Part shown: piece after piece, positions 1-10,370 of the stretch
Numbering within the stretch: the first letter of the stretch is position 1
Layout of the letters: the number at the start of each line of letters is the position of its first letter
Source: Delphinus delphis
Lineage: Eukaryota; Chordata; Mammalia; Artiodactyla; Delphinidae
Direction: 5' to 3'
DNA length: 64,000 nucleotides
NCBI RefSeq assembly: GCF_949987515.2
Contig: NC_082695.1
Location: 74,364,466-74,428,465 of the forward strand
Notes under the pieces: generated by a model
Databases searched by the model: none
What the model was told of the DNA's origin: nothing
Seen by the model: only the letters and a program-made list of their open reading frames with translations
Position numbers and translations under genes: made by a program

Positions 1-164
1 TTATAAATTTGTTTTCAAAACTCCCCTGCTCACTCTTTTGGAGGTGTCTGACTCAGTAAAGCACGACTCAGTGAATATTTATAAACGTGCAGGAATGCTG
101 CTCACCACTCATTTCTTGGCATCTCCCTGGAGAATAATAAAAATGGTCAGCTATTGAGACCATG
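1..164. other. Unassigned sequence at the window edge
   Basis: AT-rich sequence with no open frame and no repeat that I recognise. It lies just outside the left arm of the inverted repeat that follows. Confidence 0.4.
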
Positions 165-365
165 CACAGTGCGATGGTAAATACCGTGTGTGGTTGTGAA
201 GCTCTGACACTTAGCTACTAAGCTCTCTTATCCTTTTGCGGACATCTTTACTCAATAGGGCAACTCTGGAGCATCTAATATCTGAGGAAGAAACCAAGTA
301 TTTTAACATTGTTTTTCTAATTATTCAAAAACACATACATATTTTAGAAAAGAAATGATTAAGAA
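165..365 (+). repeat. Left arm of an imperfect inverted repeat
   Basis: This stretch pairs in reverse complement with 1588-1775. The inner part (about 262-350) differs from its partner at roughly seven positions in 90, including two single-base gaps. The outer part is more diverged, at roughly 75-80% by eye. The two arms enclose about 1.2 kb that contains a DNA transposon. I do not recognise the repeat family, so this could be two copies of one interspersed element or a true inverted duplication. Confidence 0.7.
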
Positions 366-689
366 GATGTGCCCTGCTAGCTTCCAGGGCTTCTGTTCTT
401 TGCTCTGTGGCTCAGTCTGACTTTTGGCAACTGAGTGCCTGGAAGGAGGCCCTGGATGCCAAGAGATGAGTGGGGAACAAAGGATAAAATAGTCCTCATT
501 TACTTACATAAAGAAGTGAGCATACTTACCTTGGTCTTTTTTTTTTCTTCTGATGTATAGGTTATCTTCTCCATCCTTTTAGGACTTTCCTGGTCAAACA
601 AACAGAAATACGCATCCACCCTCCCCAAAGGAAACCAAATTTCAGTAATAATAGTTTTAGTAAAAAAGTGTGTAGCATATTCACATATC
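366..689. other. Unassigned sequence between inverted-repeat arm and transposon
   Basis: No gene-like frame and no repeat recognised. It has a short T-tract near 537-548 and otherwise ordinary mixed composition. Confidence 0.4.
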
Positions 690-1355
690 TACCTTCCTCG
701 ACTTAATGATGGGTTATAATAAACCCACAATAAGTTGAAAATGCCATTAAGTCAAAAATGTATTTAGGGACTTCCCTGGCATTCTAGGGGTTAGGACTCT
801 GCACTGTCACTGCCCAGGGCCTGGGTTAAATTCCTGGTCGGGGAACTAAGGTCCCACAAGCCGTTCAGGGTGGCCAAAAAAATTAAAAAATAAAATAATC
901 CCCCTCAAAGCATTAAAGACCTTTGAATTAAAAAAAAATGCACTTGATAAACCTAACCTACCAAACACCACAGTTTAGCTTTGCCCACTTTAAACGTGCT
1001 CAGAACACTTCCCTAAATCTGCAGTTGGACAAAATCATCTCGTGGAAAACCTATTTCATAATAAAGTGTTGAAGATCTCCTGTAATTTATTGAATACTGT
1101 ACCGAAAGTGAAAAACAGAATGGTTTTATGGGTACAGAATGGTTGTATGTGTATCGGTTGTTCACACTTGTGGTTTCATGGCTGGCTGGGAGCTGTGGCT
1201 GCCTGCCTGCCGGCCAGCATCACAAGAAAGCATTGGACAAGGCTATCACCAGGAAAATATCAGAATTCAAAATTCGAAGTATGATTTCTACTTAATGTGT
1301 ATCGCTCTCACACCATTGCAAAGTCGAAAAATTGTTAAGTCAGGGAACACCTGTA
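690..1355 (+). mobile_element. Pogo/Tigger-like nonautonomous DNA transposon (interrupted)
   Basis: The sequence is bounded by TA on both sides (690-691 and 1354-1355), as expected for Tc1/mariner-pogo targets. Its ends are partly inverted: the left end reads CTTCCTCGACTTAA, and the right end reads TTAAGTCAGGG before the final TA. The interior matches, block for block, the element at 7104-7556, including the TGCTCAGAACACTTC block. There is no transposase frame. A CHR SINE at 767-938 splits it, so the transposon is older than that SINE. The clade is fairly secure; the subfamily is not. Confidence 0.75.
767..938 (+). mobile_element. CHR-type tRNA-Glu SINE (short form) with long degenerate tail
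   Basis: It starts with the GACTTCCCTGGC head typical of these SINEs, followed by a tRNA-like region and a GGGGAACTAAGGTCCCACA block. It ends in an A-rich degenerate tail. The imperfect target duplication (about 754-766 against 934-946) lies within the DNA transposon that it interrupts. Confidence 0.8.
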
Positions 1356-1587
1356 ATGAACTCTTGCAGCCATTAATAATCACATTTCCCAGGAATATTT
1401 AACGATGTTCAAAAATGTTTATCTTGAGTAAAAGAAGTATTATCTCAATTTTGTAAATATATATGTTAAATCCTACCTTTTGTTCATATGCATGCGTAGA
1501 AAAAACTTATGAAAGATATCCAATGTTGACAAGGGTTAATTCCATGTGGTGGGATTGATTATAGGGGATTTAAATTTTTTCTTCTCA
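1356..1587. other. Unassigned sequence inside the inverted repeat
   Basis: AT-rich, with no recognisable repeat or coding signal. It separates the DNA transposon from the right inverted-repeat arm. Confidence 0.35.
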
Positions 1588-1775
1588 TGCATTTCTTTCT
1601 TTTCTAAAATAAGTATGTGTTTTTGAATAATTAGAAAAACAATGTGAAAATACTTGTTTTTCCTCAGATGTTAGAAGCTCCAGAGTTACCCCATTAAGTA
1701 AAGATATTCCCAAAGGAGTGGCTTATTGGCTAAATGGCAGAGCTTCACAGCCATGTGGGGCAGCTACCATCAAAA
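1588..1775 (-). repeat. Right arm of an imperfect inverted repeat
   Basis: This is the reverse complement partner of 165-365, sharing for example AATAATTAGAAAAACAAT at about 1626-1643. The arm ends shortly before a stretch that reads, on the minus strand, CAGTGGTTCCCAAAA (about 1816-1830), a string often seen at hAT-element termini. The arm may therefore belong to an unidentified DNA transposon. Confidence 0.7.
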
Positions 1776-2859
1776 ATGGAGCTCTTGTAAGTCCACATGT
1801 GAATCCTTGAATCAGTTTTGGGAACCACTGCATTACGTGTGTAATTTTATTAAACTTTTGAGAGGGCCAAGTCCCAAATTCGTGGAGATGTTCAAAGGGG
1901 GGTTTGGAGAAAAAAAGAAACCCTAATTGCTCCACAGCTTCATCCAGGGTTGCCTGGTTCGTTGAGAAATTGGTATAAAACAATGTAACTATCCAACTGG
2001 GGGCTACTCCGAGACTAGAAAACATTATCTTTCCATGAAAGCGATACACAGTTCTACACAATCTTGCCACACGCACTTAGTACCTTAAAGATAGTGACAA
2101 TTCATACGAGTCTGTTGTGTCCCGGCTGAAGCTCAGAGCTTCACTGATTGCTCAGTCTCAGAAACTATCCTTAATGAAAATTTTTGGGTAACATTATCTT
2201 CACCTTTTCATCAGTGGCTTTTGTTTGTTTTTCTAAATTATTTTAATGCTACTCTTTTATAGTTGTCTTCTACTGTCAGCTTCTTCTAAATCTTTTTGGA
2301 AGTTAAGAGAGATACAAGCAACAAATATACAAGCATATGCTTTGTACTTGCTTTGTTTCTTGTATATAGGATGTATTTTTATATAATGATAGCTTATTCC
2401 ATAAGAATGAAATAAGTATAAAATATTTTAATTTTTCCAATTTGGCTTTGGGTATTCAATTTTTGCATTAAAATGTTGTCACCATTTTAAGTTCTTTTGA
2501 TCCTTTAATTCACTGCTGTTTTATAATAATTTAAGGCATACATAAATTAGTTTCTCTAGTTTGCCAAGAACATTTTGAGCATTAATTTGCATTTTTATTG
2601 GTTAAATAAAAGCAGAAATTAAATTACTGCAAAATTCTGCTAATGAGTTCTTGATTTATAGAAATGAGCTGTGCTATGAGAAACACAAATCATTAATTTA
2701 GAGTTTAAGGTAGAGAAGGTAAAAATTTAAAGAAAAATTTATAGCTTTTATATTATTGAAATATACATATTATTGTACGTTTTTATGCACTCTATTTCCT
2801 GAAATTTGTGACATCCTAAAGTATAATTAAAGAGTTGTTAATTTAGATATTTAGGTATG
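1776..2859. other. Unassigned AT-rich sequence
   Basis: About 1.1 kb without a supported gene. A 117-codon minus-strand open frame at 1723-2076 overlaps the inverted-repeat arm and shows no domain that I recognise. From about 2440 to 2760 the sequence is very AT-rich and contains ATTAAT/TTAATT-type motifs and a perfect octamer, ATTTGCAT, at 2585-2592. No repeat family is recognised. Confidence 0.45.
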
Positions 2860-3256
2860 TCTTAGTCATCTCAGGCTACCATAACAAAATACCATAGACT
2901 GGGTGGTTTAAACAATAAACATTTATTTCTCACAGTTCTGGAGACTGGGAAGGTTACGATCAAGGTGCTGGCAGATTCAGTTCCTAGTAAAGGCACTCTT
3001 CTTGGCTTGCAGATGGCTGTGTTCTTGGTGTGTCCTAACATGGTGGGTGGAGGTGGGGAGTGAAAAGAGACAGAAAGACAACTTGGTCTCTTTACTTCTT
3101 CTTATAGGGACACTAATACCATCATGGGGGATCCATTCTCATGACCTCACCTAATTATCTCCTAAAGCCCCACCTGCTAGTACTATCACATTGAGCGGGT
3201 GGTTAGAGCTTCAACTGAAGAAGTCTGGGAGGACCCAAACATTCAGTCTGTAACAA
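2860..3256 (-). mobile_element. MLT1-type MaLR solo LTR
   Basis: Read on the plus strand, it begins with the MLT1 3' end (GGCTACCATAACAAAATACC, then ACTGGGTGGTTTAAACAATA). It continues through the internal TCTCATGACCTCACC and AAGCCCCACC blocks of the MaLR group and ends near CAGTCTGTAACA. The orientation is therefore minus. No internal retroviral sequence is present. Confidence 0.8.
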
Positions 3257-4864
3257 GGTACTTATGCTCTAGCGTGGGGACTCTAGTCTTTTTGACAAGT
3301 GTGTCTACATAGCACATAGCTAAGTGAAAGAATCATTGTGTTTGTGGGAGTTAGAGTGATGAGAGTTGTTTTTTTGACATAGTGTGGACAAAACCCTTTT
3401 TCTTTCAGAAATACCCTTGAAGAGAGAAGGGTCAGTAGATTTTAAGGGGCAATTGACCATAATGAGCTTCAAGATTAAGGTGACAGATAGAAATCTCTTT
3501 GACACTATCACTGAGCAACTGAATTAGCCATTGAACAACTTAATGTTGCCCAATTGAAAGATTCTCTCCACGTGGATGAGATAAGAAATGGTCTTATCTA
3601 ATCCTCTATGAATTTGTTATTCTGTTATTTATAGCCCAAAACATCTTAAATGTTGCACAAACACACAGTCTTTCTCTCTTTTAATAAGTTAATTTTTTCT
3701 AAAAACAAAATCCTAACGAACATAGTATTTCAGGTTTTGTCAACCCAAAAGTGGATCATGGACAGATTTCTGCATGAATAAGTTTATTCCTACCCATTAT
3801 TTAAATGGTTATATAATATTCGATCGACTTAATGTGTGTATAGTCAATCCCCTAACTTTGTGTATATAGGTCACATTACATTTTTCACTAATATAAACAG
3901 CATGTAAAACGTGATTCAGGTGGCTACCTGTTTGCATGAATACATGCTTATTTACTTTGCATCTATTTCAATAAGTAGAAATGCTAAGGCATATAATTGT
4001 GATGTTAAAGTAATTATTCTTGAAAGGATTATCTATATTCACTGTTTTCTCTTTAGAAAGAGAAAACATCCTTTTTGTTTCCTGTTCCACTGAATTTTGA
4101 TTTCCATCTGAATTTTTTCCACTAAAGCTTTTCTTTCTAAGGCTAACTTGATGACATCCCAGTTTTTATCTTACTGGAACTCATTGTGGCATTTGAAATT
4201 GTTGACTACTTCTTGAAGTTATTTCTTTTACTTTCTGTAAACCACTTTTCCTTGTTCACTTTCTGTTCTTTGGATTGTTCTTTCTAAGACTTCTTCCTTG
4301 GCTTTTATGCTACTCTCCATATTTTACAATGTAGAGAGCACCAAATTTTCATCTTTGGACTTCCATTCTTTTTACTCTTTTCATGCTGTACCTTAGGATG
4401 GACAGGTGTGGGGCTTAAGTGGCATGTCAGCCTTCAAATCTCCTTGCCTGGGGAAGTCCCCATTTGTATGAGCGATGAGGGATGATCTGGATAAAGAGGA
4501 TAATCCCTCTTGATAGACAGGACATGGATGAGTGACCTCGACTTAGCAAACTTGGTGTTTAATTCTGGGTCTTTGGGTAAGTGGTGTAAAGGTGGAGGAA
4601 TGGTGATGATCTATCCACGATGCTAGAAGTGGTATTCAGGGGCAAGGGCGGTGTCTTGTTTTGACATTAGGGTCTGGCAGGATTGGAAGTGGTAAAAGAT
4701 CATTGCTTCTGTTTCCTCTTTCTTGGGCCTCTGTAGTCCCCTTGGTTCCCGCCCATTTTTTGATTTTGGTTTTCCAAACTCCAGTGAAATTTGTGAGTCC
4801 TTGATAGAGGTTCAGCAAGGTCCTTTTCTTATTAAGTTAACTAGAAATTTTTTTGCTTACATTC
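3257..4864. other. Mostly unassigned sequence with a possible old L1 fragment
   Basis: No gene is supported. Part of it, about 3740-3990, loosely follows the order of minus-strand old L1 sequence (ATATAAACAGCATG, then AGTAGAAATGCTAAGG), but it is too diverged to be firm. The remainder, including the T/C-rich stretch at 4080-4400, shows nothing I can name. Confidence 0.35.
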
Positions 4865-5013
4865 AAGAACTCTTACTGGAGGAATTCCCTGGCAGTCCAG
4901 CGGTTAGGACTTGGCACTTGCACTGCTGGGGCCTGGGTTTGATCCCTGGTTGGGGAACTAGGATCCTGCAAGCTGTGTGGCATGGCCACACACAAAAAAG
5001 AACTCCTACTGGA
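4865..5013 (+). mobile_element. CHR-type tRNA-derived SINE (short form) with target duplication
   Basis: The head is AATTCCCTGGCAGTCC. A polymerase III B-box-like GGTTTGATCCC and a GGGGAACTAGGATCC block follow, ending in a short A-rich tail. The flanking duplication AAGAACTCTTACTGGA (4865-4880) recurs as AAGAACTCCTACTGGA (4998-5013), one mismatch in 16, which fixes the insertion boundaries. Confidence 0.88.
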
Positions 5014-5339
5014 ATAACACAGACTTTTATTGGTGATCTTATCTATACCCATGGCTTAAACTACTACTTGTTGATGACTTCCAACTCATAACTCTGTAAA
5101 TCTCTACTGAGTTCCAGGTCACTGCATACAAATGCATACTGTATATTTCTATCTAGATACCTGTGGACACCACAACTTGTTAAAAAATGAACTGTTTATT
5201 TCTCTTCCAAATCTTCTCTGCTCTTCTATTCTCAGTCTCAGAAAGACAAGGGAAAAGAAGTATAATACAGAAGAATAAATGAAATATTGTCATAAGATAA
5301 GGGCCATGAAAAATAAATCAGGGAAAGGGTAATTGAGAA
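5014..5339. other. Unassigned sequence
   Basis: No gene or repeat recognised. It becomes purine-rich towards 5230-5340 (GGAAAAGAAG, then GGGGGAAGGGGGG), next to the L2 remnant. Confidence 0.35.
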
Positions 5340-5680
5340 TTTGGGGGAAGGGGGGTAATTAACATTTAAAAAGAGTAGTGAACGTAGGTCTTACTGGGGA
5401 GTTAACACTTAGGTAAAGACCTGGAGGAGAGAAGGGAGTTAGTCAAGCAGACGTTTGAGGAAGGAACAGCCCAGGCAATGAGACCAGTCAGTGCCAAACC
5501 CCAAGGCAGCGTGTTAGGAATAGCAAGAAGGCCAGTGTGGCTGGTGCAGAGTGAGTGCAAGGGACAGTATTAGGAGATGGAGTCAGTACTTGAGGAATAA
5601 TAGCAAAAGGTGCTGAACAGAGAAAGTGACAAGATCTGGCTTGAAGTTTAAATAGGTTCTCTTTGGCTGTCACCCAGGTG
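5340..5680 (-). mobile_element. L2 LINE remnant, minus orientation
   Basis: Landmarks of the L2 3' region occur in reverse-complement order: a block like ACTTAGGTAAAGACCTGGAG, the AAGGCCAGTGTGGCTGG block, and the GTGACAAGATCTGGCTT block. There is no intact coding frame. The family assignment rests on recalled consensus order. Confidence 0.7.
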
Positions 5681-5882
5681 GAATTCTGGAAATTACTTTT
5701 GACTCTTCCTTTTCCCTTAACTCATGTTTCCAAACTACCACACTAGCCATTCCAGTTCTTTCTTCTTAACATCACTTGGTTTGGCCGTACTCTGCATCTC
5801 CACTCTCACTGCCTTATTCCCCTAGCCCCTCTTTCCTAGATCAGCGCAACTGACAGACAGTGTGATGTACTCTTGCTATTGC
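5681..5882. other. Unassigned sequence
   Basis: Pyrimidine-rich sequence with no recognised repeat. It provides the target site of the following SINE. Confidence 0.3.
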
Positions 5883-6118
5883 TGTAGTCAGGCCTTTTTT
5901 TTTTTTTTTTGCGGTATGCGTGCCTCTCACCGTCGTGGCCTCTCCCCTTGCGGAGCACAGGCTCCAGACGCACAGGCTCAGCGGCCATGGCTCCTGGGCC
6001 CAGCCGCTCCATGGCATGTGGGGTCTTCCCGGACCGGGGCACGAACCCACGTCCTCTGCATCGGCAGGCGGACTCTCAACCACTGTGCCACCAGGGAAGC
6101 CCTGTATTCAGGCCTTTT
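5883..6118 (-). mobile_element. Compact CHR-2-like SINE, minus orientation, with target duplication
   Basis: The T-tract near 5896-5910 is the A-tail in reverse. The body contains GCTCAGCGGCCATGGCTC and GCGGAGCACAGGCTCC, and the head in reverse reads CACCAGGGAAGCCC. The duplication TGTAGTCAGGCCTTTT (5883-5898) recurs as TGTATTCAGGCCTTTT (6103-6118), with one mismatch. The GC-rich open frames on both strands here are composition effects of the SINE. Confidence 0.92.
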
Positions 6119-6984
6119 GAGTGAATGAACGTATTTTATAATATGTTTCCGTTTCAATAGTACTTTTTAATGTATGCCATTGGAATTATCTTGTACTTTC
6201 CAAAACATGAAAAGAAAGGTTATTAACTGCCACACTTTGTGTGTCATCCTTGTCAGAGTGGTGAGGTGATCCACTAACACTTAGAACATACTGGGAAAGA
6301 AAATTCTCAGATCTCTGATCTTCTTGCCTATTAAAATAAACAAAGATGGTCTACTTTCCAGAGGAAAAGTCGTCTCTGTGTGCCATGTGGTTTTCAAACT
6401 ATATAGTCACTAACACTACAGAGTTCCGGTTTATCTCATAGCACTTCTAAGGGAGGTATTCTAATATAATATCTTAATTTATGGGGTTTGCAAAAGGAAA
6501 CAGAGTGGCATAATCTCAGATTTAAAATTGTGGCATTGGTACTCATACCATATTGTAAGAATACATTATAAATGTCATTAATTTGCCTTCCTTATTTAAT
6601 TAGAAGTCTTAGCCTGTATTTCTTCCCGATCTCCTCAGATTTATATTTTCTCTTTTTTGCAGCTGAACTAGTCTAGTTAAAAGTTTTGTGTTTTTAGCAA
6701 AATTGTTCAGTATTGTCTCAACAAACTTTAAGGACAACCTCTTGTGTTCGAATCTTCTAATCTTATATACAACATAATATTAACTGGAATAAGGACAGTC
6801 TGGGGTCGATAATCTATCAATCAAGAGCCATTCTTCCAGGGATTCCATGAGTTAGTGCTTTGAAAACATATATTCATGTTCTCTCCTTCTCTACCTCCCC
6901 CTGTGTTACTCCGTCTCTCAGTCTCTCTCTTTCTCAGTTCCTCTCTTTCTGTGTCTCTCTCTTCCCTCCCTCCCTTGAGTCCAC
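6119..6984. other. Unassigned sequence with a pyrimidine-rich tract
   Basis: No supported gene. The stretch 6880-6975 is a diverged CT-rich tract dominated by CTCTCT and TTTCTCTC units. The rest is AT-rich sequence with no repeat that I can name. Confidence 0.4.
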
Positions 6985-7765
6985 TCCCTTTTGCATTCAT
7001 CTTTCATCTTCCACGCAGCTCCAGGTGATCTTCCTTGTATGTGGCATTCTCTTTTCCCAGAATATCCTTGTTTTTCAAGACCAAACTATTTATCCTTTAA
7101 GAATACAGATCTTCCTCAATTTATGATGAGGTTACATCCCAGTAAACCCATCGTAAGCTCAAAAATATCATATGCTGAAAATGCATTGAATACAACTAAC
7201 CTGCTGCACATCGTAGCTTAGCCTTGCCTACCTTAAACATGCTCAGAACACTTCTGTTAGCCTACAGTAGGGAAAGAGCCTATTTTACAATAAAATATTG
7301 ACTATCTCATGTAGCTTCTTAAATTTTGTACTGAAAGTAAAAACCGGAAGGGCTGTATGAGTATAGAATGGTTGTGAGTGTGTCAGTTGTGGACCCTCGT
7401 GATCGCGTGGCTGAGCAGGAGGGTCATGAGAGAGGGCAGGAAAAGATCAAAATTCAGAATTTGAAGTATGACTTCTACTGGGTGCACGTTGCTTTCGCAC
7501 CATTGTAAAGTCGAAAGATCCTAAGCTGAAACATCATAAATCCCAGACCATCTGTAAGATCAGACTAAAACAATTATTCCTTTTCCATGAAGACTTCCCG
7601 GCCCTACCTGCCCGCTGCCGCTCTTTTGCCACATCTGGGGCATCTTCCTCTATAAATACTTGGTCATGCCAAATTCAGATCTGCTTCAGGAGAACCTGTC
7701 TTATTCATTTCTGAAACCTCACTCTGTATCGTGGCTCAGTGTATGTTGGTCGAATAAATGAAGTG
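6985..7765 (+). mobile_element. L2 LINE 3' end, split by a DNA transposon
   Basis: The left piece (6985-7103) carries the L2 block around GGCATTCTCTTTTCCCAGAA. The right piece (7557-7765) resumes with ATGAAGACTTCCCGGCCC and ends with GGTCGAATAAATGAAG, the usual end of L2. The two pieces are consecutive in L2 order, so the transposon at 7104-7556 inserted into a pre-existing L2. Confidence 0.75.
7104..7556 (+). mobile_element. Pogo/Tigger-like nonautonomous DNA transposon, complete copy
   Basis: TA is present at both ends. The left end reads TACAGATCTTCCTCAATTTA, and the right end in reverse complement reads TACAGATGGTCTGGGATTTA, both continuing into TGATG, so the terminal inverted repeats are clear. 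The interior is collinear with 690-1355 (for example CCTTAAACATGCTCAGAAC). There is no transposase frame, so this is a nonautonomous copy. Confidence 0.85.
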
Positions 7766-8616
7766 TTAGTGAAGAAATTTCCTGAATGGTTGATTATCCA
7801 AATTTTAGTGTTGTCAACAACTATAGCAAATTTTGATTTCCAAAATGGCTTTTCTCTGCCATTTAACTTGATTTTAGATATCAATTTCTGCGGTGTCATG
7901 GAACACAGAGTAATTTTGAATATAGAACTTTAATATGCTTTAATAGAAGCATACTAAAGGTAAAATTAAAGGAAAAAACGATGTTCTTGCTTCTAAATTA
8001 CTGACTCATCAGTCTTCTGCATATCCTCTCACATCTGTGGTCTGGCTTTATTCTCAGTAAACGGCAGGTCTGGGACTCCCAATCTAATACCCTAGATGAG
8101 GACCAAGCTGATTTTGGGCACAGATATTTTGCTATTATAGTTTTTAATTTCTCTCTTTCACTTAATTAAATCCAGTTTAAGATTAATTTTAGAATTTATT
8201 GATTGTTGACCCCTTAGAATTATTATTAAAATAAATTTAGAATTTATTATCTTTAATTCCTTGGAATTTGTTTTTTTATTGCTTAGATTAAAGCCTATGT
8301 GCCAATCTTGATGACACTGATTTATATTCTAGAGTGCATGTGCTCCAAAGAAACTTTTATTGTGATATTCCCACACAACCAAGGTGAAAGGAATAGGGCC
8401 TTGAAGATAAAATTCCAGAACCAAGTGTTATAAACAGGGCTGCATCTTAGATCTCCTTATTTAAAATTTTTGTTTTCAAAACTCAGGCCAGTTTTTAGAA
8501 GAATTGAATATATGTTCCTCGCCATATTACAGCAAATGTTTATTTCTTTAAAGTACATATTTTGAGTATTGGAAAAGATGCAAACCAGCATGTTACATGT
8601 TCTCCAGTGGTCCATC
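7766..8616. other. Unassigned AT-rich sequence
   Basis: No gene is supported. The region around 8140-8280 is repetitive in texture (several AGAATTTATT-like strings), suggesting old internal duplication or simple drift. No repeat family recognised. Confidence 0.4.
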
Positions 8617-8940
8617 TTTTTTTAAAATAATATTTACTGGAATATAGTTGCTTTACAATGCTGTGTTAGTTTCTGCTGTACAGCAAAGTGAATCAGCTAT
8701 ATGTATACATATATCCCCTCTTTTTTTGGCTTTCCTTCCCATTTAGGTCACCACAGAGCATTGAGTAGAGTTCCCTGTGCTATACAGCTGGTTCTAATTC
8801 GTTATCTATTTTTTATATAGTAGTGTCTATATGTCAATCCCAATCTCCCAGTTCATCCCACACCCCCAATTCCCCCCTTGGTGTCCATATGTTTGTTCTC
8901 TATGTCTGTGTCTCTATTTCTCCAGCAGTCCATCTTAATT
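8617..8940 (-). mobile_element. L1 3' end fragment, minus orientation
   Basis: In reverse complement this is the terminal part of an L1 3' untranslated region. Landmarks on the plus strand are GTGTTAGTTTCTGCTGTACA, then AAAGTGAATCAGC, then AGTTCCCTGTGCTATACAG. It is truncated at its 5' side and carries no ORF2 sequence. Confidence 0.88.
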
Positions 8941-9090
8941 CACAGATGAAACGGCCTTTCATGTATGTAGGACAACAAATCAAATTATTTGGTTTTATAG
9001 CTACATATGAACTTTGCCAGTTAGATATCTGGTAGCTAACATAATGTATATGGATTTACTCCTAATCAGTAGCCCTGAAAGGTGAAAGAC

Positions 9091-9545
9091 CAAACTTTAA
9101 ACTTGGTTTCAGGTACCTTTTTTGCAAAGTAAACATATCTACTGCCTTAGCAGCTTAAAACAACCACCATTTAATAATTTCTCAAGACTCTGCATGTGGG
9201 CTGGGCTCCACCAGGTGGTGGTTCTTCTCTACATGATGCTGCCTGGCACTGGAGTCCTATCAGGCTCTCCTGGGCTGGAATCTCAAGGTGGATCACTAAC
9301 ATGACTGCTAGTTGGTCCTGGTTGTTTACTGGATCACCTTGCTTCTCCTCCCTGTGGCTTCTCTTTGTGGATTGGTTTTGTCAGAACATGGTAGCTACAT
9401 TCCAAGAGGATGTAAGTGGGAAGGTGCCCATCTTCTTAAGGCCAGGACTAAGAAGATCTCTTCCATTGCATTCCATTGGTCACAGCACCCTGGTACAGGC
9501 GAGGCCTCTTTACAGGGGAGGTGCAATCAACTCTACCTCTCAGTG
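9091..9545. mobile_element. Probable ancient LTR-like interspersed repeat
   Basis: It begins with AGCAGCTTAAAACAACC and has a layout (CATGTGGGCTGGGCTCC, GGCTTCTCTTTGTGGAT, TCCAAGAGGATG, CATTGGTCACAGCACC) that resembles a widespread ancient mammalian LTR-like repeat. I cannot name the subfamily. The overlapping open frames of 119 and 145 codons (to 9749) run across it and the adjacent L1, so they are not credible genes. Confidence 0.4.
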
Positions 9546-10175
9546 TGGAAGTTGATTTACAATGTTGTGTTAATTTCTGCTGTACAGCAAAGTCATTCAC
9601 ATATATATATGTATATATATATAAAATATATTCTTTTTCATATTCTTTTCCATTATGGTTTATCTCAGGATATTGAATATAGTTCCCTGTGCTATACAGT
9701 AGGACCTTGTTGTTTTTCCATTCTATATATAATAGTTTGCATCTGCTAATCCCAAACTTCCAGTCCGTCCCTCCCGCAACCCCTCCCCCTTGGCAACCAC
9801 AAGTCTGTTCTCGATGTCTGAGTCTGTTTCTGTTTCCTAGATAAGTTCATTTGTGTCATATTTTAGATTCCACATACAAGTGATATCATATGGTCTTTGC
9901 CTTTCTCTTTCTGACTTATTTCACTTAGTATGATGATCTCTAGGTCCATCCATGTTGCTGCAAATGGCATTATTTCATTCTTTTTTATGGCTGAGTAGTA
10001 TTCCATTGTACATATGTACCACATCTTCTTTTTCCATCTGTTGATTGGATATTTAGGTTGTTTCTGTGTGTTGTCTATTGTGACGAGTGCTGCTATGAAC
10101 ATAGAGGTGCATGTTTTTGAATTATAGTTTTGTCTGAATATATGCCCAGGGGTGAGACTGCTGGATCACATGGCA
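9546..10175 (-). mobile_element. L1 3' end fragment, minus orientation
   Basis: It contains the L1 3' UTR in reverse (GATTTACAATGTTGTGTTAA, TATACAGTAGGACCTTG) and then the end of ORF2. The minus frame at 9863-10102 encodes the end-of-ORF2 string [16 protein letters not shown]. The sequence stops abruptly at 10175 (5' truncation). An AT microsatellite lies at 9600-9625. Confidence 0.88.
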
Positions 10176-10179
10176 TTGG

Positions 10180-10370
10180 TTGTGTTATTTTGGATGGATG
10201 ATTTAACTTCACTAAGCCTCAGTTTCTTAAATTTATGAAATGAGCATAATAATATTTGTTTTTCATAGGGTGCTGTGAGGCTTAAACAAAATGATACATG
10301 TAAAGCTCTTAGCACAGGGCATGGTACAGAGTAAGGATCCAATAAATACTTAATTATCGTTATCAATATC
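10180..10370 (+). mobile_element. MIR SINE
   Basis: The order of landmarks fits MIR on the plus strand: CTAAGCCTCAGTTTC, then a TAATAATATT block, then GTGAGGCTTAAACAAAATGA, then AAAGCTCTTAGCACAGGGCA, ending in AATAAATACTTAATTATC. Confidence 0.8.

Noticed and set aside
1723..2076. 117-codon minus-strand open frame
   Set aside because: It overlaps the inverted-repeat arm and shows no recognisable domain or splice or promoter context. Its length is within chance for this window.
5890..6100. CpG-rich patch as a CpG-island promoter
   Set aside because: The CpGs are confined to the SINE body (and equally to the other compact SINEs). There is no surrounding GC-rich island.
5836..6128. Overlapping GC-rich open frames on both strands (also at 21.0-21.5, 34.1-34.4, 54.0-54.3, 54.7-55.0 and 56.4-56.7 kb)
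   Set aside because: They coincide exactly with CHR SINEs, and the same peptide strings recur in each copy. They come from SINE composition and are not genes.
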